DNA of 51,251 nt from an uncultured Opitutales bacterium (lineage in GTDB: Bacteria; Verrucomicrobiota; Verrucomicrobiia; Opitutales; Intestinicryptomonadaceae). The notes under the pieces were generated by a model that was given only the letters and a program-made list of their open reading frames with translations, searched no databases and had not been told where the DNA came from. Position 1 is the first letter of the stretch, and each line of letters opens with the position of its first letter. Positions 16,305 through 24,382 of this stretch are shown here, in pieces. The stretch spans positions 1 to 51,251 of the forward strand of contig URJJ01000013.1 in NCBI GenBank assembly GCA_900548185.1, in the 5' to 3' direction. The translations under genes were made by a program, and so were the position numbers.

Positions 16305-17306
16305 TTATTTCTCGTGGGATATTCCGGCAAGTTCGCATATGCTGGAAATCATTTCGCGCTTCCCAGCCTCCGAAACTTTGGCCGCGCGCCAGCCGTCGCA
16401 CGCGATTTCCGCGCATTCCGAAAGGGTGAATCCCATTTCGTCCATCAGGCAGCCGTATTCCCCGAGAATGTCGCTTCCGAATATCACGGGGTCGTCGGAA
16501 TTGACGGTGCAAAGCACGCCCGCTTCGCGGAGGGCGCGCAGGGGGTGCGAGGCGTAGGAGGGGGCGGCGCGGAGCTTCACGTTGCTTGTCGGGCAGACAT
16601 CAAGTGATACGCCGCTTTCTGCGAGGCTCGCCGCAAGGGCGGGGTCTTCCGCCGCGCGTATGCCGTGTTCTATCTGCGATACTCCGAGCTCGTCTATGAC
16701 GCGCCTTACGAAGCCGGGCCCGCACAGCTCCCCGGCGTGTGCCTTGGTGAGTTTCCCGGCCTTGCGCGCCGCATCCCAGTATTCGCGCGCCCATCCGCCG
16801 AGCGGGACCGTCTCGTCCCCGTGCAGGTCTATCCCGTCGAGGCATTCCCACGAAAGTGCGTCCGCGAAAACCCCTTCCATTTCCGGCGTATGCCCGTCGT
16901 GGTGTATGCCCATGTAAACGCGCACTTCCATGCCTTCCGGCGCGGCGCATTTTATGGCTTCCGCCGTCGCGCGTCCGTCCACCCCCAGGAATTGCAGGAC
17001 GCCCGAGGCGAAGCTCGTTTCGACATAGCGCACATTCTTTTCAAACAGGTCCCCAAGCACCGCGCGGGCGGCTTCGCCGTACCTTTCAGGGGAATTGAAC
17101 CACGGCAGGACCATGCCAAGCAGCGCTTCGTCAAATTCGGAGAACGAGCTGAAGCGGAAGCCGCCGCGCCACGATTCCGGTTCTGCGGAGTATTTTTCGG
17201 GGTCGAGCGAGCGCAGCATGCAATAGGGAATGGCCCCCTCCATGTGGAGATGGGCTTCGGTTTTCGGCATCTTTTTTATGATTTCTGCGGACTGTGCGTC
17301 TGGCAT
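16305..17306 (-). CDS. Adenosine-deaminase-family hydrolase (possible aminodeoxyfutalosine deaminase)
   Basis: A 333-residue metal-dependent deaminase of the adenosine/adenine deaminase superfamily. Metal ligands appear as HLHMEG (H19, H21), HAGE with the catalytic Glu, EHGIRA, and the acidic NSDDP near the C-terminus. The HLHxEG form, with Glu rather than Asp, is typical of adenine and aminodeoxyfutalosine deaminases rather than classical adenosine deaminases. The window also carries ubiA/ubiX/ubiD homologs of late menaquinone synthesis, so a role in the futalosine route is plausible. The divergent neighbour is adenosylhomocysteinase-like, which instead suggests adenosine removal. Both readings are inferences. 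Confidence 0.85.
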   Translation of the reverse strand: MPDAQSAEIIKKMPKTEAHLHMEGAIPYCMLRSLDPEKYSAEPESWRGGFRFSSFSEFDEALLGMVLPWFNSPERYGEAARAVLGDLFEKNVRYVETSFASGVLQFLGVDGRATAEAIKCAAPEGMEVRVYMGIHHDGHTPEMEGVFADALSWECLDGIDLHGDETVPLGGWAREYWDAARKAGKLTKAHAGELCGPGFVRRVIDELGVSQIEHGIRAAEDPALAASLAESGVSLDVCPTSNVKLRAAPSYASHPLRALREAGVLCTVNSDDPVIFGSDILGEYGCLMDEMGFTLSECAEIACDGWRAAKVSEAGKREMISSICELAGISHEK

Positions 17307-17312
17307 GCGAAA

Positions 17313-17341
17313 GTCTTTTGTGAAATAGAATGTTGTTGCAA
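17313..17341 (-). promoter_or_regulatory. Candidate promoter of deaminase gene, sharing a palindromic -35 with the divergent gene
   Basis: On the minus strand: TTGCAA, 17 bp, AAAGAC, 6 bp, ATG at 17306. The palindrome TTGCAA (17336-17341) also begins a plus-strand arrangement TTGCAA, 17 bp, GATGAT, 11 bp before the divergent ATG at 17376. The -10 boxes are weak, so the evidence is geometry only. Confidence 0.4.
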
Positions 17342-17375
17342 GGCGGGAGGGAGGCCCCGATGATGCTTAAAGACT

Positions 17376-18461
17376 ATGGCGAGCGTTGGCGTCTGCAAGA
17401 AACTTCTGGATTATGTCTCCGGTTTTTACGGGGAGGCCGAGTGGCCCGCGCTTGCGCGGCAGTGCGCCCGGTGGGGCAAAGACCGGCCCCTGGATGGGCT
17501 TGAAATTCTGGACGCCACCCCGATTTTCAGAAATACGCTCCCCAAATATGCGGCGCTCGCGGCGGCCGGAGCCCGGGTGAGCGTATCCTCCTGCCCGACG
17601 ATTCCCGCCGACATGCGCGTCGTGGGGATGCTTGCGGAGTTCGGCATAGGGGTCGCCTCCCCGGAGCGGCTTGAGGAGGGCTTTGACGCAGTGTTGGACT
17701 GCGGGGCCGCATACCGGGACGTCCCTTCGCGCCTGGGATATTGCGAGCTGACGCGCACGGGGGCCGCCGGCTACGCCGGATGCCAAAAGCCCGTATTTTT
17801 GGCCGACAGCAGCCTTATAAAGGCCATCGAGACGGGGCTTGGCACGGGCGATGGTTTCGTGCGCGCAATGGAGGCGCTGGGGCACCCGCCAGACAGGGCC
17901 TCCGGCCCCGCCGTGGTTTTCGGATGCGGAAAGGTCGGGTGCGGTATAGTGATGGGCCTGCTTGCCCGTGGTGTGGAGGTGTTCGCCGTCGACGACCTCT
18001 CCAGGGCGCGCATTCCGGCGGGGGCTGTCCCGGTTGACATGCGCGACAGGACGGCCGTGGAATCCGCCCTGGAGGGCGCGTGGTGCGCGGTTTCGGCAAC
18101 CGGAGTCCGCGGCGCGCTGCGCGGCATGTTCGACTCTGCCCGGCTTACGGCCTCCGAAACCATTCTGGCAAACATGGGGGTCGAGGACGAGTACGGCTGC
18201 GAAATGCCGTCTTCGAGGGTTCTGAACGCCAAGCGGCCGCTCAACTTCATTCTGGAGGAGCCGACACACTTGAAATATATAGACCCGACGCTTGCCCTGC
18301 ACAATTTCGGGGCCGTGAAGCTTTTGGAAGGCGCCCTGCCGCCCGGCATATCCGTTCCATCTGCGGGCGACCAGGAGCCTATTTTAAGCTGCGTCCGCAG
18401 GGCGGGCGTCATTTCAAAGGAGCTGGAGCGGCTCGAAGCCTGGCTGGGCGCGGGCGTTTGA
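17376..18461 (+). CDS. Adenosylhomocysteinase-like NAD-binding protein, divergent
   Basis: A 361-residue protein, shorter than classical S-adenosylhomocysteine hydrolases (about 430-470). Several blocks line up with that family: NTLPKYAALAAAGARVSVSSCPTIPADMRVVGML for the substrate-pocket SCNPxSTQD region, ADSSLIKAIETGLGTGDG for the NDSVTKxxFDNxYG region, and a Rossmann motif GPAVVFGCGKVGCGI. Key residues are altered (no HSCN, no GGD-type segment; the lysine of the SLIK block is kept), so activity on SAH is doubtful. It is divergent from a deaminase with 69 bp between the starts. A related role such as handling another adenosine-containing thioether or a regulatory function is speculation. Confidence 0.7.
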   Translation: MASVGVCKKLLDYVSGFYGEAEWPALARQCARWGKDRPLDGLEILDATPIFRNTLPKYAALAAAGARVSVSSCPTIPADMRVVGMLAEFGIGVASPERLEEGFDAVLDCGAAYRDVPSRLGYCELTRTGAAGYAGCQKPVFLADSSLIKAIETGLGTGDGFVRAMEALGHPPDRASGPAVVFGCGKVGCGIVMGLLARGVEVFAVDDLSRARIPAGAVPVDMRDRTAVESALEGAWCAVSATGVRGALRGMFDSARLTASETILANMGVEDEYGCEMPSSRVLNAKRPLNFILEEPTHLKYIDPTLALHNFGAVKLLEGALPPGISVPSAGDQEPILSCVRRAGVISKELERLEAWLGAGV

Positions 18462-18552
18462 CTGCCGTCGCCCGGGCGGAGGGGCAGGGAACTGCGCTTC
18501 TTTGCCCATCCCTGCCGGAGGCTTGCATCTGCATTGGTGAAGGCGGCGGGGC

Positions 18553-19377
18553 TTAAAACAGCCGCATCTGCCCCCCGTTCTCCCCGGCGCCTGCGGACCA
18601 TCCGTAGCGCATGCGGCAGCCCTCAAAGGGGTTCACTATCTCGATTTTTGAAAGGATTGGCCCGGGCAGCGGCGCGAGGAGTTCGGCGATGTGGCGGACG
18701 TCGTTGCATTCCTTCGACACGTGCGCCAAGAATATCTTTTCCACTACCGAGCCGTCCAGATCCCTCAATATCGAGATTGCGTCCGCGTTTGAAAGGTGCC
18801 CGTGCGAGCCGGATATGCGGGCCTTCAGGCGCATCGGCCGCTGGGACCTTTCCAGCATCAGCGGGCAGTAGTTGCTCTCCAGCACCAGAATGTTTGCGCT
18901 TTTTGCCGCATCCCTTGCGAGTATCGTAGGCTTGCCCAGGTCCGTGAGCCACACGACGCTCTTGCCGCATGCCTCTATGCGGTATGCCACGGTGTCGCTT
19001 GCGTCGTGGGGGACGGGGTAGGAGGACACTTTGAGGCCCCTGAACCTGAAGCTTTGGCCGCTTGTGAAAACCTTCCACGAAAGCGCGCGCGTGCCGGGCT
19101 TTTTGGCCGTTATTATCTCGTAGGTGCTCTCGTTTGCAAACACGGTTATCTGCGGGTATTTCGAGAGGGTTTCGAGGGCGCAGCAGTGGTCGGAATGCTC
19201 GTGGGTTATGAATATTGCGTCGATGTCGCCAAGCGACGCCCCGTACTGGCGCAGGGCCTCGCGGATGCGGGACGCGCTTATGCCCGCGTCTATCAGGGCG
19301 TTCACTCCGCCGGCCCTGAGAAATGCGCAGTTGCCCGAGCTGGAACTTGCTATGACGTGAAAAAATGCTTCCTCCAT
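18553..19377 (-). CDS. MBL-fold metallo-hydrolase (WalJ/YycJ-like)
   Basis: A 274-residue metallo-beta-lactamase-fold protein. It starts with the family tag SSSSGNCAFL, then ALIDAGIS, the metal motif THEHSDH (about 59-65), VPHDASDTVAYRI, TDLGKP and ESNYCP. A late GSHGHLSNADAI carries further metal ligands. This pattern is typical of the YycJ/WalJ group, which includes a 5'-3' double-strand DNA exonuclease in Gram-positives. DNA processing is therefore possible, but the substrate is not fixed by sequence. It is convergent with the adenosylhomocysteinase-like gene and divergent from the exonuclease gene (62-bp gap). Confidence 0.88.
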   Translation of the reverse strand: MEEAFFHVIASSSSGNCAFLRAGGVNALIDAGISASRIREALRQYGASLGDIDAIFITHEHSDHCCALETLSKYPQITVFANESTYEIITAKKPGTRALSWKVFTSGQSFRFRGLKVSSYPVPHDASDTVAYRIEACGKSVVWLTDLGKPTILARDAAKSANILVLESNYCPLMLERSQRPMRLKARISGSHGHLSNADAISILRDLDGSVVEKIFLAHVSKECNDVRHIAELLAPLPGPILSKIEIVNPFEGCRMRYGWSAGAGENGGQMRLF

Positions 19378-19439
19378 AAGTCAGATTTAAGCCTTTTTAA
19401 TTTGCCCGGGGCCGGAATAATTGCAATCGTATAAAGCAA

Positions 19440-20315
19440 ATGGACTTCTTTTTGATAGACGGGTTCAACATGTGCTTCCGCTCGTTCTACGCGATGCCGG
19501 AGCTCACGCGCTCCGACGGCTTCCCGACGGGCGCCCTCCACGCATTCTTCGCCGGGATTCTGAAGCTTTGCTCGCAGGACGCCCCGCACGCAACTGCGGT
19601 GTTTTTCGACAGGGGGGGCTCCGCGCGCCACCGGGAGATTTTCCCGGAATACAAGGCAAACCGGGCGAAGATGCCGGATGCGCTCCGCGCCCAGATGCCC
19701 GCCGTCATGGAGCTTTGCTCGCTCATGGGCTTTTGCGTCGTCTCCTCCGAGGGCGTGGAGGCAGACGACCTCATCGCCTCGGCCTGCGAGAAGCTCGCCC
19801 CCGGCGGGAAAATTTCCATCGCAAGCGCCGACAAGGACTTCGCCCAGCTCGTGCGCCCGGGGGTGCGCCAGCTCCTGCCGCCCCTCAAGTCCTCGCTCGG
19901 ATGGCGCGAGCTCGACACCGTGGGGGTGCGCCTCAAGTTCGGGGTTTCCGCCGCGCAGATTCCGGACTACCTTGCGCTCGTCGGCGACGCGGCCGACAAC
20001 ATTCCCGGGCTGGAGGGCGTAGGCCCCAAAACCGCCGCGAAGTGGCTCAAGGATTTCGGGGACATCGACACCATAATAAGGCGCGCCGGATGGCTGAAGC
20101 CTGAAAAGTTCCGCGGAATCGTGGCGGAGGGCGAGGCCGCGCTGCGGCGCAACCTGGAGCTCGTGACGCTCGACAGGACCTGCGAAACCGGCGAATTTTC
20201 GCCGCGAAGCCCCGACTTTGGGGCGGTTGGGGAGTTTCTTAAAAAGATGGAGATGAAGCGCGCGGTTTCGTCGCTTGAAAAATTTGCAAGGGAACAGTAT
20301 CAGACAGGCATATGA
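19440..20315 (+). CDS. 5'-3' exonuclease (Pol I N-terminal domain/FEN-like)
   Basis: A 291-residue stand-alone 5' nuclease. Metal-binding acids appear in LIDGFN (D7), VEADDLIAS and ASADKDFAQL. The helix-hairpin-helix is GLEGVGPKTAAKWL, preceded by LVGDAADNIP. A YKANRAKMP arch motif lies near residue 72. The enzyme removes flaps and RNA primers. Separate genes for this domain occur in many bacteria besides full PolA; whether PolA here lacks the domain cannot be seen. A TATAAA sits 4 bp before the ATG, and no Shine-Dalgarno is seen. Its stop overlaps yicC by 4 bp (ATGA). Confidence 0.92.
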   Translation: MDFFLIDGFNMCFRSFYAMPELTRSDGFPTGALHAFFAGILKLCSQDAPHATAVFFDRGGSARHREIFPEYKANRAKMPDALRAQMPAVMELCSLMGFCVVSSEGVEADDLIASACEKLAPGGKISIASADKDFAQLVRPGVRQLLPPLKSSLGWRELDTVGVRLKFGVSAAQIPDYLALVGDAADNIPGLEGVGPKTAAKWLKDFGDIDTIIRRAGWLKPEKFRGIVAEGEAALRRNLELVTLDRTCETGEFSPRSPDFGAVGEFLKKMEMKRAVSSLEKFAREQYQTGI

Positions 20316-21184
20316 AAAGCATGACAGGATTCGGGCGCGCCGTCGCCTCTGCGGACGGGTGGGACGCTTCGGTGGACGTGTCCTCCGTAAACCGCAAGGG
20401 GCTTGAGATAACCTGCTCCCTGCCGAGGGACTGGCAGGGCGCGGAGCGCGCGGCGGCGCAGAAGGTGAGGGAGTTCTATTCGCGCGGCAAGGTGTCCGTG
20501 GCGGTGAAATTTTCGCGCAACGGGGCCTCGGCCGCCTTTTCGGTAAACGAAGAGGCACTGGCGGCGGCCCTCGCAAAGCTGAAGTCGGCGTGTTTCAGCG
20601 TCGGGGCGGATTTCTCGCCCGATTTGGGGGCCGTCATGGCCCTTGCTTCAAGGCTGGAAGAGGCTGGCGGCGGGGCCGGATGGGAGGAGTTCTGGCCCGT
20701 GGTGGAGCCTGCCCTCGCAGAGGCTCTCCGGAGCGCCGACGCGATGCGCAGGTCGGAGGGGGAGGTCCTGGCGGCGGACTTTTCATCGCGCCTCGATGCG
20801 CTCTCGGCGATGGTCGGGCGCGTAAGGGAGGCTTCGGCTGGCACGGTTTCGGCCTACCGCGACGCTCTCCTTGCGCGGCTCAAGAACCTCGGCCTCGAAC
20901 TCGACCTGTCGGACGAGCGCGTGCTCAAAGAGCTTTCCATATTCGCCGACAAGTGCGACATCTGCGAGGAAATCACGCGCCTTGAAAGCCACATAGGGCA
21001 ATTCCGCTCGTGCCTTTCCTCGCCGGAGAATTCCGGCCGCAAGATGGACTTTATCTGCCAGGAAATCGGGCGCGAAATAAACACCGTGGGGAGCAAGGCG
21101 AACAACCTTGAGCTGACAAAAATAGTCATCGACTTTAAAAACGAGCTGGAGCGGGTGAGGGAGCAGGCGCAGAACGTCGAATGA
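20312..21184 (+). CDS. yicC: YicC-family endoribonuclease
   Basis: A 290-residue protein with both ends of the family conserved: N-terminal MKSMTGFGRA and VNRKGLEI; C-terminal GRKMDFICQEIGREINTVGSKANN. The last residues also fit the family (ELTKIVIDFKNELERVREQ QNVE-type end). E. coli YicC is a hexameric manganese-dependent endoribonuclease that affects small-RNA stability. A central helical domain (about 110-200) is variable, as usual. It is translationally coupled to the exonuclease upstream through a 4-bp overlap. No clear terminator follows. Confidence 0.93.
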   Translation: MKSMTGFGRAVASADGWDASVDVSSVNRKGLEITCSLPRDWQGAERAAAQKVREFYSRGKVSVAVKFSRNGASAAFSVNEEALAAALAKLKSACFSVGADFSPDLGAVMALASRLEEAGGGAGWEEFWPVVEPALAEALRSADAMRRSEGEVLAADFSSRLDALSAMVGRVREASAGTVSAYRDALLARLKNLGLELDLSDERVLKELSIFADKCDICEEITRLESHIGQFRSCLSSPENSGRKMDFICQEIGREINTVGSKANNLELTKIVIDFKNELERVREQAQNVE

Positions 21185-21641
21185 CAATGCTCCCGTAAAG
21201 AGGGGGCGGCGTTTCCTCAAAAACTCGTTGTTCCAATCTGCGTAAGACAAGCTTCCGCATCCTTGCCGCGCCGCCCGGAGGCCGGCCGGCTGCCATGCGC
21301 GCAGGTTGCAGCGCGTGCGGCGACGGGGGCGTCGGGGGGGCTGCCGCCGCCTGCGGTTCTCAGTATGGCGCCGGGGGGATGTCCCGAAAATTTCTGCGCG
21401 GCGGTTTGTTTGGTTTTTGCGCCCTGGCTTTCGCGCATCCCGCTGGGCTTGATGGTGCGGTTTTGGGTGGGGCGGAAATATATTGCCCGGCTGTGCGCGG
21501 GAGCGTTTGCGCAATGCCGGGGTGCCGGGAACCTGCGCGCCGCAGCCTGTCTTGCAGGGGAGGGGAACATTTTTCTTGCGCCTGCGCCCGGCTGGGTTCA
21601 CTTGCGGGCTTGCGCGTTTCGGCGCCATTTGCGCCCCGCGC
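21185..21641. other. 457-bp convergent gap, no gene recognised
   Basis: This stretch lies between the ends of yicC and the convergent lptF/G gene. Open frames on both strands are Ala/Gly/Cys/Arg-rich, as random GC-rich DNA gives, and show no motif. I see no terminator with a T-run, no tRNA and no repeat array. Confidence 0.5.
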
Positions 21642-22805
21642 CTAGTTTTTTGATGAGCGGACCAGTAGGAAGGTTCCGAGCGCGATAAACAGGAGGTTGG
21701 GAAGCCAGATGAGGATGTCCGGGCGGAGGTATGGGAAGTTCTCAAGCCATGTTATCACCACTATTAACAGGTAGTAGGAGAGGGCCAGCGCCAGGGCTAT
21801 GCCGAGGTTTGCGAATGTCTCCGTCCTCGACGCCTTTATTCCGAGCGGAATTGCCAGAACTACCATCGAGAATATTGAAAAGGCCATTGCAAAATTTTTC
21901 TGGATTTGGGTCTGCACCATTATCCTGTCCTGATAGGCGAGTTCGGGCGTAAGCGGGATTTTCGGGTCCCGGCGGTTGTTGCGCCAGGTGTGGCGCGCGT
22001 CCATGAGCTCGCCGAACGTGAGAAGCGATAGCTTGGCCTTGGTCTTGCTGAAAGAGCCGATTATGTTTGAAAGCGGGAGCTTGACCGAAGCCTCGTCGAA
22101 CTTGGCGGTGTAAACCGGCTTTGTGAAGTCCTGCGATGAGGAGTCGCGGCGGTAGTCGGCCGAGGCGGTTTTCAGGGTGAGGACTATGTTTTCGTCCCCG
22201 TCGTCGTAGCTGATTTCGGCGGTGCGGGCCTGGGTGGCAACCTTCACTTCGCCCTTTTCGTTCAGCTCCCATATGCGGAACTCCTTGAGTATGTTGCCGT
22301 CGGCGGAGTTCGCGTATATTACGAAGCCGGGGAAGTCCCGTATGAACACGCCCGGGCGTATGAACTGGAGCGGGTTGTTGCGGATGACGTTTTTCAGGGC
22401 CGACTTGTAGGCGTAGTCGGCCGTGGGGGCGTAGTAGAAGTTTATGGCGACGGAAAACGCCGAGGCCAGGATTGCAAGGAAAAAGACGGGGGCTGCCATG
22501 TCCCAAATCGAGCGACCGGAAGCCTTTATTGCCACTATTTCGCTCTGGGCGGACATCCTGCCGAACACGAGCAGGATGCCTGTCAGCATTCCGAGGGGCA
22601 GGGCGTAGGGTATCACCCCCGGGATTATCAGCATTATTATGTAGGCGAATAGCGACAGGTCGAGGCGCCCGGCCGTGAGGTCGCCCATCACTTCCTTCAC
22701 CACGTTGCCTACAACCAGCACGAACACAAACAGGGCGACCGTCATGGAGGCCGCCCCGAAAACCTGCCTGAATATGTATTTGTGCAGAGTTCCCATTTGC
22801 GCCAT
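21642..22805 (-). CDS. LptF/LptG-family LPS export permease (YjgP/YjgQ)
   Basis: A 387-residue inner-membrane protein. Three N-terminal membrane segments (about 12-34, 55-80, 100-125) carry the typical IPYALPLGMLTGILLVFGRMSAQSEI block with the cytoplasmic coupling helix MSAQSEIVAIKASG. A periplasmic beta-jellyroll region (about 135-290) follows, then three C-terminal segments. LptF and LptG with ATPase LptB lift lipopolysaccharide from the inner membrane onto the LptC/A bridge. Only one of the pair is here; the other and LptB must be elsewhere. Translation may start at the fourth residue (ATG at 22796). The gene is divergent from the RND efflux operon. Confidence 0.9.
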   Translation of the reverse strand: MAQMGTLHKYIFRQVFGAASMTVALFVFVLVVGNVVKEVMGDLTAGRLDLSLFAYIIMLIIPGVIPYALPLGMLTGILLVFGRMSAQSEIVAIKASGRSIWDMAAPVFFLAILASAFSVAINFYYAPTADYAYKSALKNVIRNNPLQFIRPGVFIRDFPGFVIYANSADGNILKEFRIWELNEKGEVKVATQARTAEISYDDGDENIVLTLKTASADYRRDSSSQDFTKPVYTAKFDEASVKLPLSNIIGSFSKTKAKLSLLTFGELMDARHTWRNNRRDPKIPLTPELAYQDRIMVQTQIQKNFAMAFSIFSMVVLAIPLGIKASRTETFANLGIALALALSYYLLIVVITWLENFPYLRPDILIWLPNLLFIALGTFLLVRSSKN

Positions 22806-22915
22806 AAACCCAAATCAAATTTGAAAAAAAGGCAATATATTTTGCTCCGTATTTGCTTTTGGCGGCTTTTGGCCTTTCGCCCGCCGCTTTTATTACGAAA
22901 ATTACCAATATCTTC

Positions 22916-22959
22916 TTGACTGGGCAAAAAGTTTAACCATTTGTTTTAACCATTTGGTT
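22916..22959 (+). promoter_or_regulatory. Efflux operon promoter with duplicated operator-like repeats
   Basis: TTGACT (22916-22921) followed after 17 bp by ATTTGT. The -10 region is overlapped by two identical 12-bp repeats TTTAACCATTTG at 22932-22943 and 22945-22956 (13-bp period). The second copy extends into a near-palindrome AACCA-TT-TGGTT (22948-22959). Repeats placed on a promoter before an RND operon look like binding sites for a repressor of the TetR/MarR sort. The regulator is not in this window. Confidence 0.55.
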
Positions 22960-23052
22960 TATGACGGGTCGGTCCGCCTTATTTATTTGACGCCCGGCCG
23001 CGCCGTCCCAGAATCGGAAGGCTATATTTATATGCAGGAAAAGGTATTTTCA

Positions 23053-24336
23053 ATGGAAATGAAAAACGCATCCGTGTACGCGCTGGCCGCAGCCCTGGCA
23101 CTTGGCTTTGCAGGCTGCAAAAAAGAAGAGAAAAAAGAGGTCCCGATGCCTCCGGTTCCCGTGGTGTTGAGCCCGGCGGTCCAGAAGGACGTCCACAGGT
23201 TCATAAGCTCGGTCGGCACGATGGCGGCGCTCCAGAGCGTGGACATCGTGCCGCGCGTGACGGGGCAGATAGTGTCGGTCAATTTCAAGCAGGGCGAGCC
23301 GGTCAGGGAGGGGGACGTCATAGCGAAGATAGACCCCAGGCAGTACGAGGCCAACGTTCTGGCGGCCGAGGCGCAGCTCAAAAAGGCCGAAACCCAGCTT
23401 AGCATAGACGAGCTGGAAGTGGAGCGCAACCGCAAGCTTGCCGAATCCAACTATGTCGACAAGCAGACGTTCGACTCCTACGTGGCGCGCGTCGAGGCCG
23501 ACAAGGCCGTCGTGATGGCCGCCAAGGCCGACCTCCAGCTTGCGCGCCTGAACCTTGAATGGTGCACCATAAAGGCTCCCGTCTCCGGAAAGGCCGGCCT
23601 TTTCAACCTCGACGTGGGCAACCTCGTCACGGCGAACTCCCCGTCCTCTTTAATAACCACGATAGAGCATGTTGACAGCCTCTACGTGAACCTCATAATT
23701 CCCGCCCACCTGCGCCACGACGTTGAAAAGGTTATGAAGCAGCGCGGCGGCGCCCTCGAGGCCGACGTCTCCTACATGGAAAAGGGCTTTGAAAAGTATT
23801 CGCGCAAGGCCCCCGTGGGTATTGTGGAAAACTCCAACCGCTACCAGGCATCTACCGTGGTGCTCCGCGGCGTCATGGAAAACGGCGACGGCCTGTTCTG
23901 GCCGAGGCAGTCGGTCAAGGTCAGGCTCAACACCGAAGAGGTGAAGGGCGGCGTTCTCGTCCCCAATTCCTCCATACAGATAGATAAGACCGGCAACTAC
24001 GCCTATGTCGCCGACAAGGTGGAGGGCACCATGATATACAGGATACGCAAGGCGCCGGTTGAGCTCGTCCAGCAGTATCCCGACGGCAGCTACCTCGTGA
24101 AGGGCCTCAAGGGCGGCGACAACGTGGTCTGCTACGGACAGCTTCTCATCGCGCAGGGCGCGCTCGTCTATTCCGCGATACCCCAGGGCGCCCCGATAGG
24201 CGCCGACGGCAAGCCGATTGCCGACCCGCAGAAGGTTGCGGAATTCATGGGCCTTGTCACAAAGCAGAAGCTCGAGCTTCTTGAAAAGGCGAAGCTTGCG
24301 GCCGCCTCTGCCGCCCCCGCCGGCGCTTCCAAATAG
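23053..24336 (+). CDS. RND efflux periplasmic adaptor (membrane fusion lipoprotein)
   Basis: A 427-residue protein from the ATG at 23053, preceded by a good AGGAAAAGG ribosome-binding site 7 bp upstream. Lipoprotein signal with lipobox GFAGC (Cys about 22), then a linker KKEEKKEV. MFP features follow: VDIVPRVTGQIVSVNFKQGEPVREGDVIAKIDPRQY (first lipoyl half), an alpha-helical hairpin (about 115-170), LEWCTIKAPVSGKAGLFNLDVGNLV (second lipoyl half) and a beta-barrel. It bridges the inner-membrane pump and TolC. The pump follows after 46 bp. In-frame upstream starts at 23032 (ATG) and 22954 (TTG) lie before the best RBS. Confidence 0.92.
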   Translation: MEMKNASVYALAAALALGFAGCKKEEKKEVPMPPVPVVLSPAVQKDVHRFISSVGTMAALQSVDIVPRVTGQIVSVNFKQGEPVREGDVIAKIDPRQYEANVLAAEAQLKKAETQLSIDELEVERNRKLAESNYVDKQTFDSYVARVEADKAVVMAAKADLQLARLNLEWCTIKAPVSGKAGLFNLDVGNLVTANSPSSLITTIEHVDSLYVNLIIPAHLRHDVEKVMKQRGGALEADVSYMEKGFEKYSRKAPVGIVENSNRYQASTVVLRGVMENGDGLFWPRQSVKVRLNTEEVKGGVLVPNSSIQIDKTGNYAYVADKVEGTMIYRIRKAPVELVQQYPDGSYLVKGLKGGDNVVCYGQLLIAQGALVYSAIPQGAPIGADGKPIADPQKVAEFMGLVTKQKLELLEKAKLAAASAAPAGASK

Positions 24337-24382
24337 CGGCCTCCGCCCGCGCTGAAACCGTCAACCGTTTTTTCAATTCAAA

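Noticed and set aside
21295..21645. Cys/Gly-rich frame in the gap after yicC
   Set aside because: Its composition is what random GC-rich DNA gives, it has no start signal, and a similar frame exists on the other strand.
22954..23052. TTG start upstream of the efflux adaptor
   Set aside because: It would begin inside the operator repeats and precede the lipoprotein signal. The ATG at 23053 has a good ribosome-binding site.
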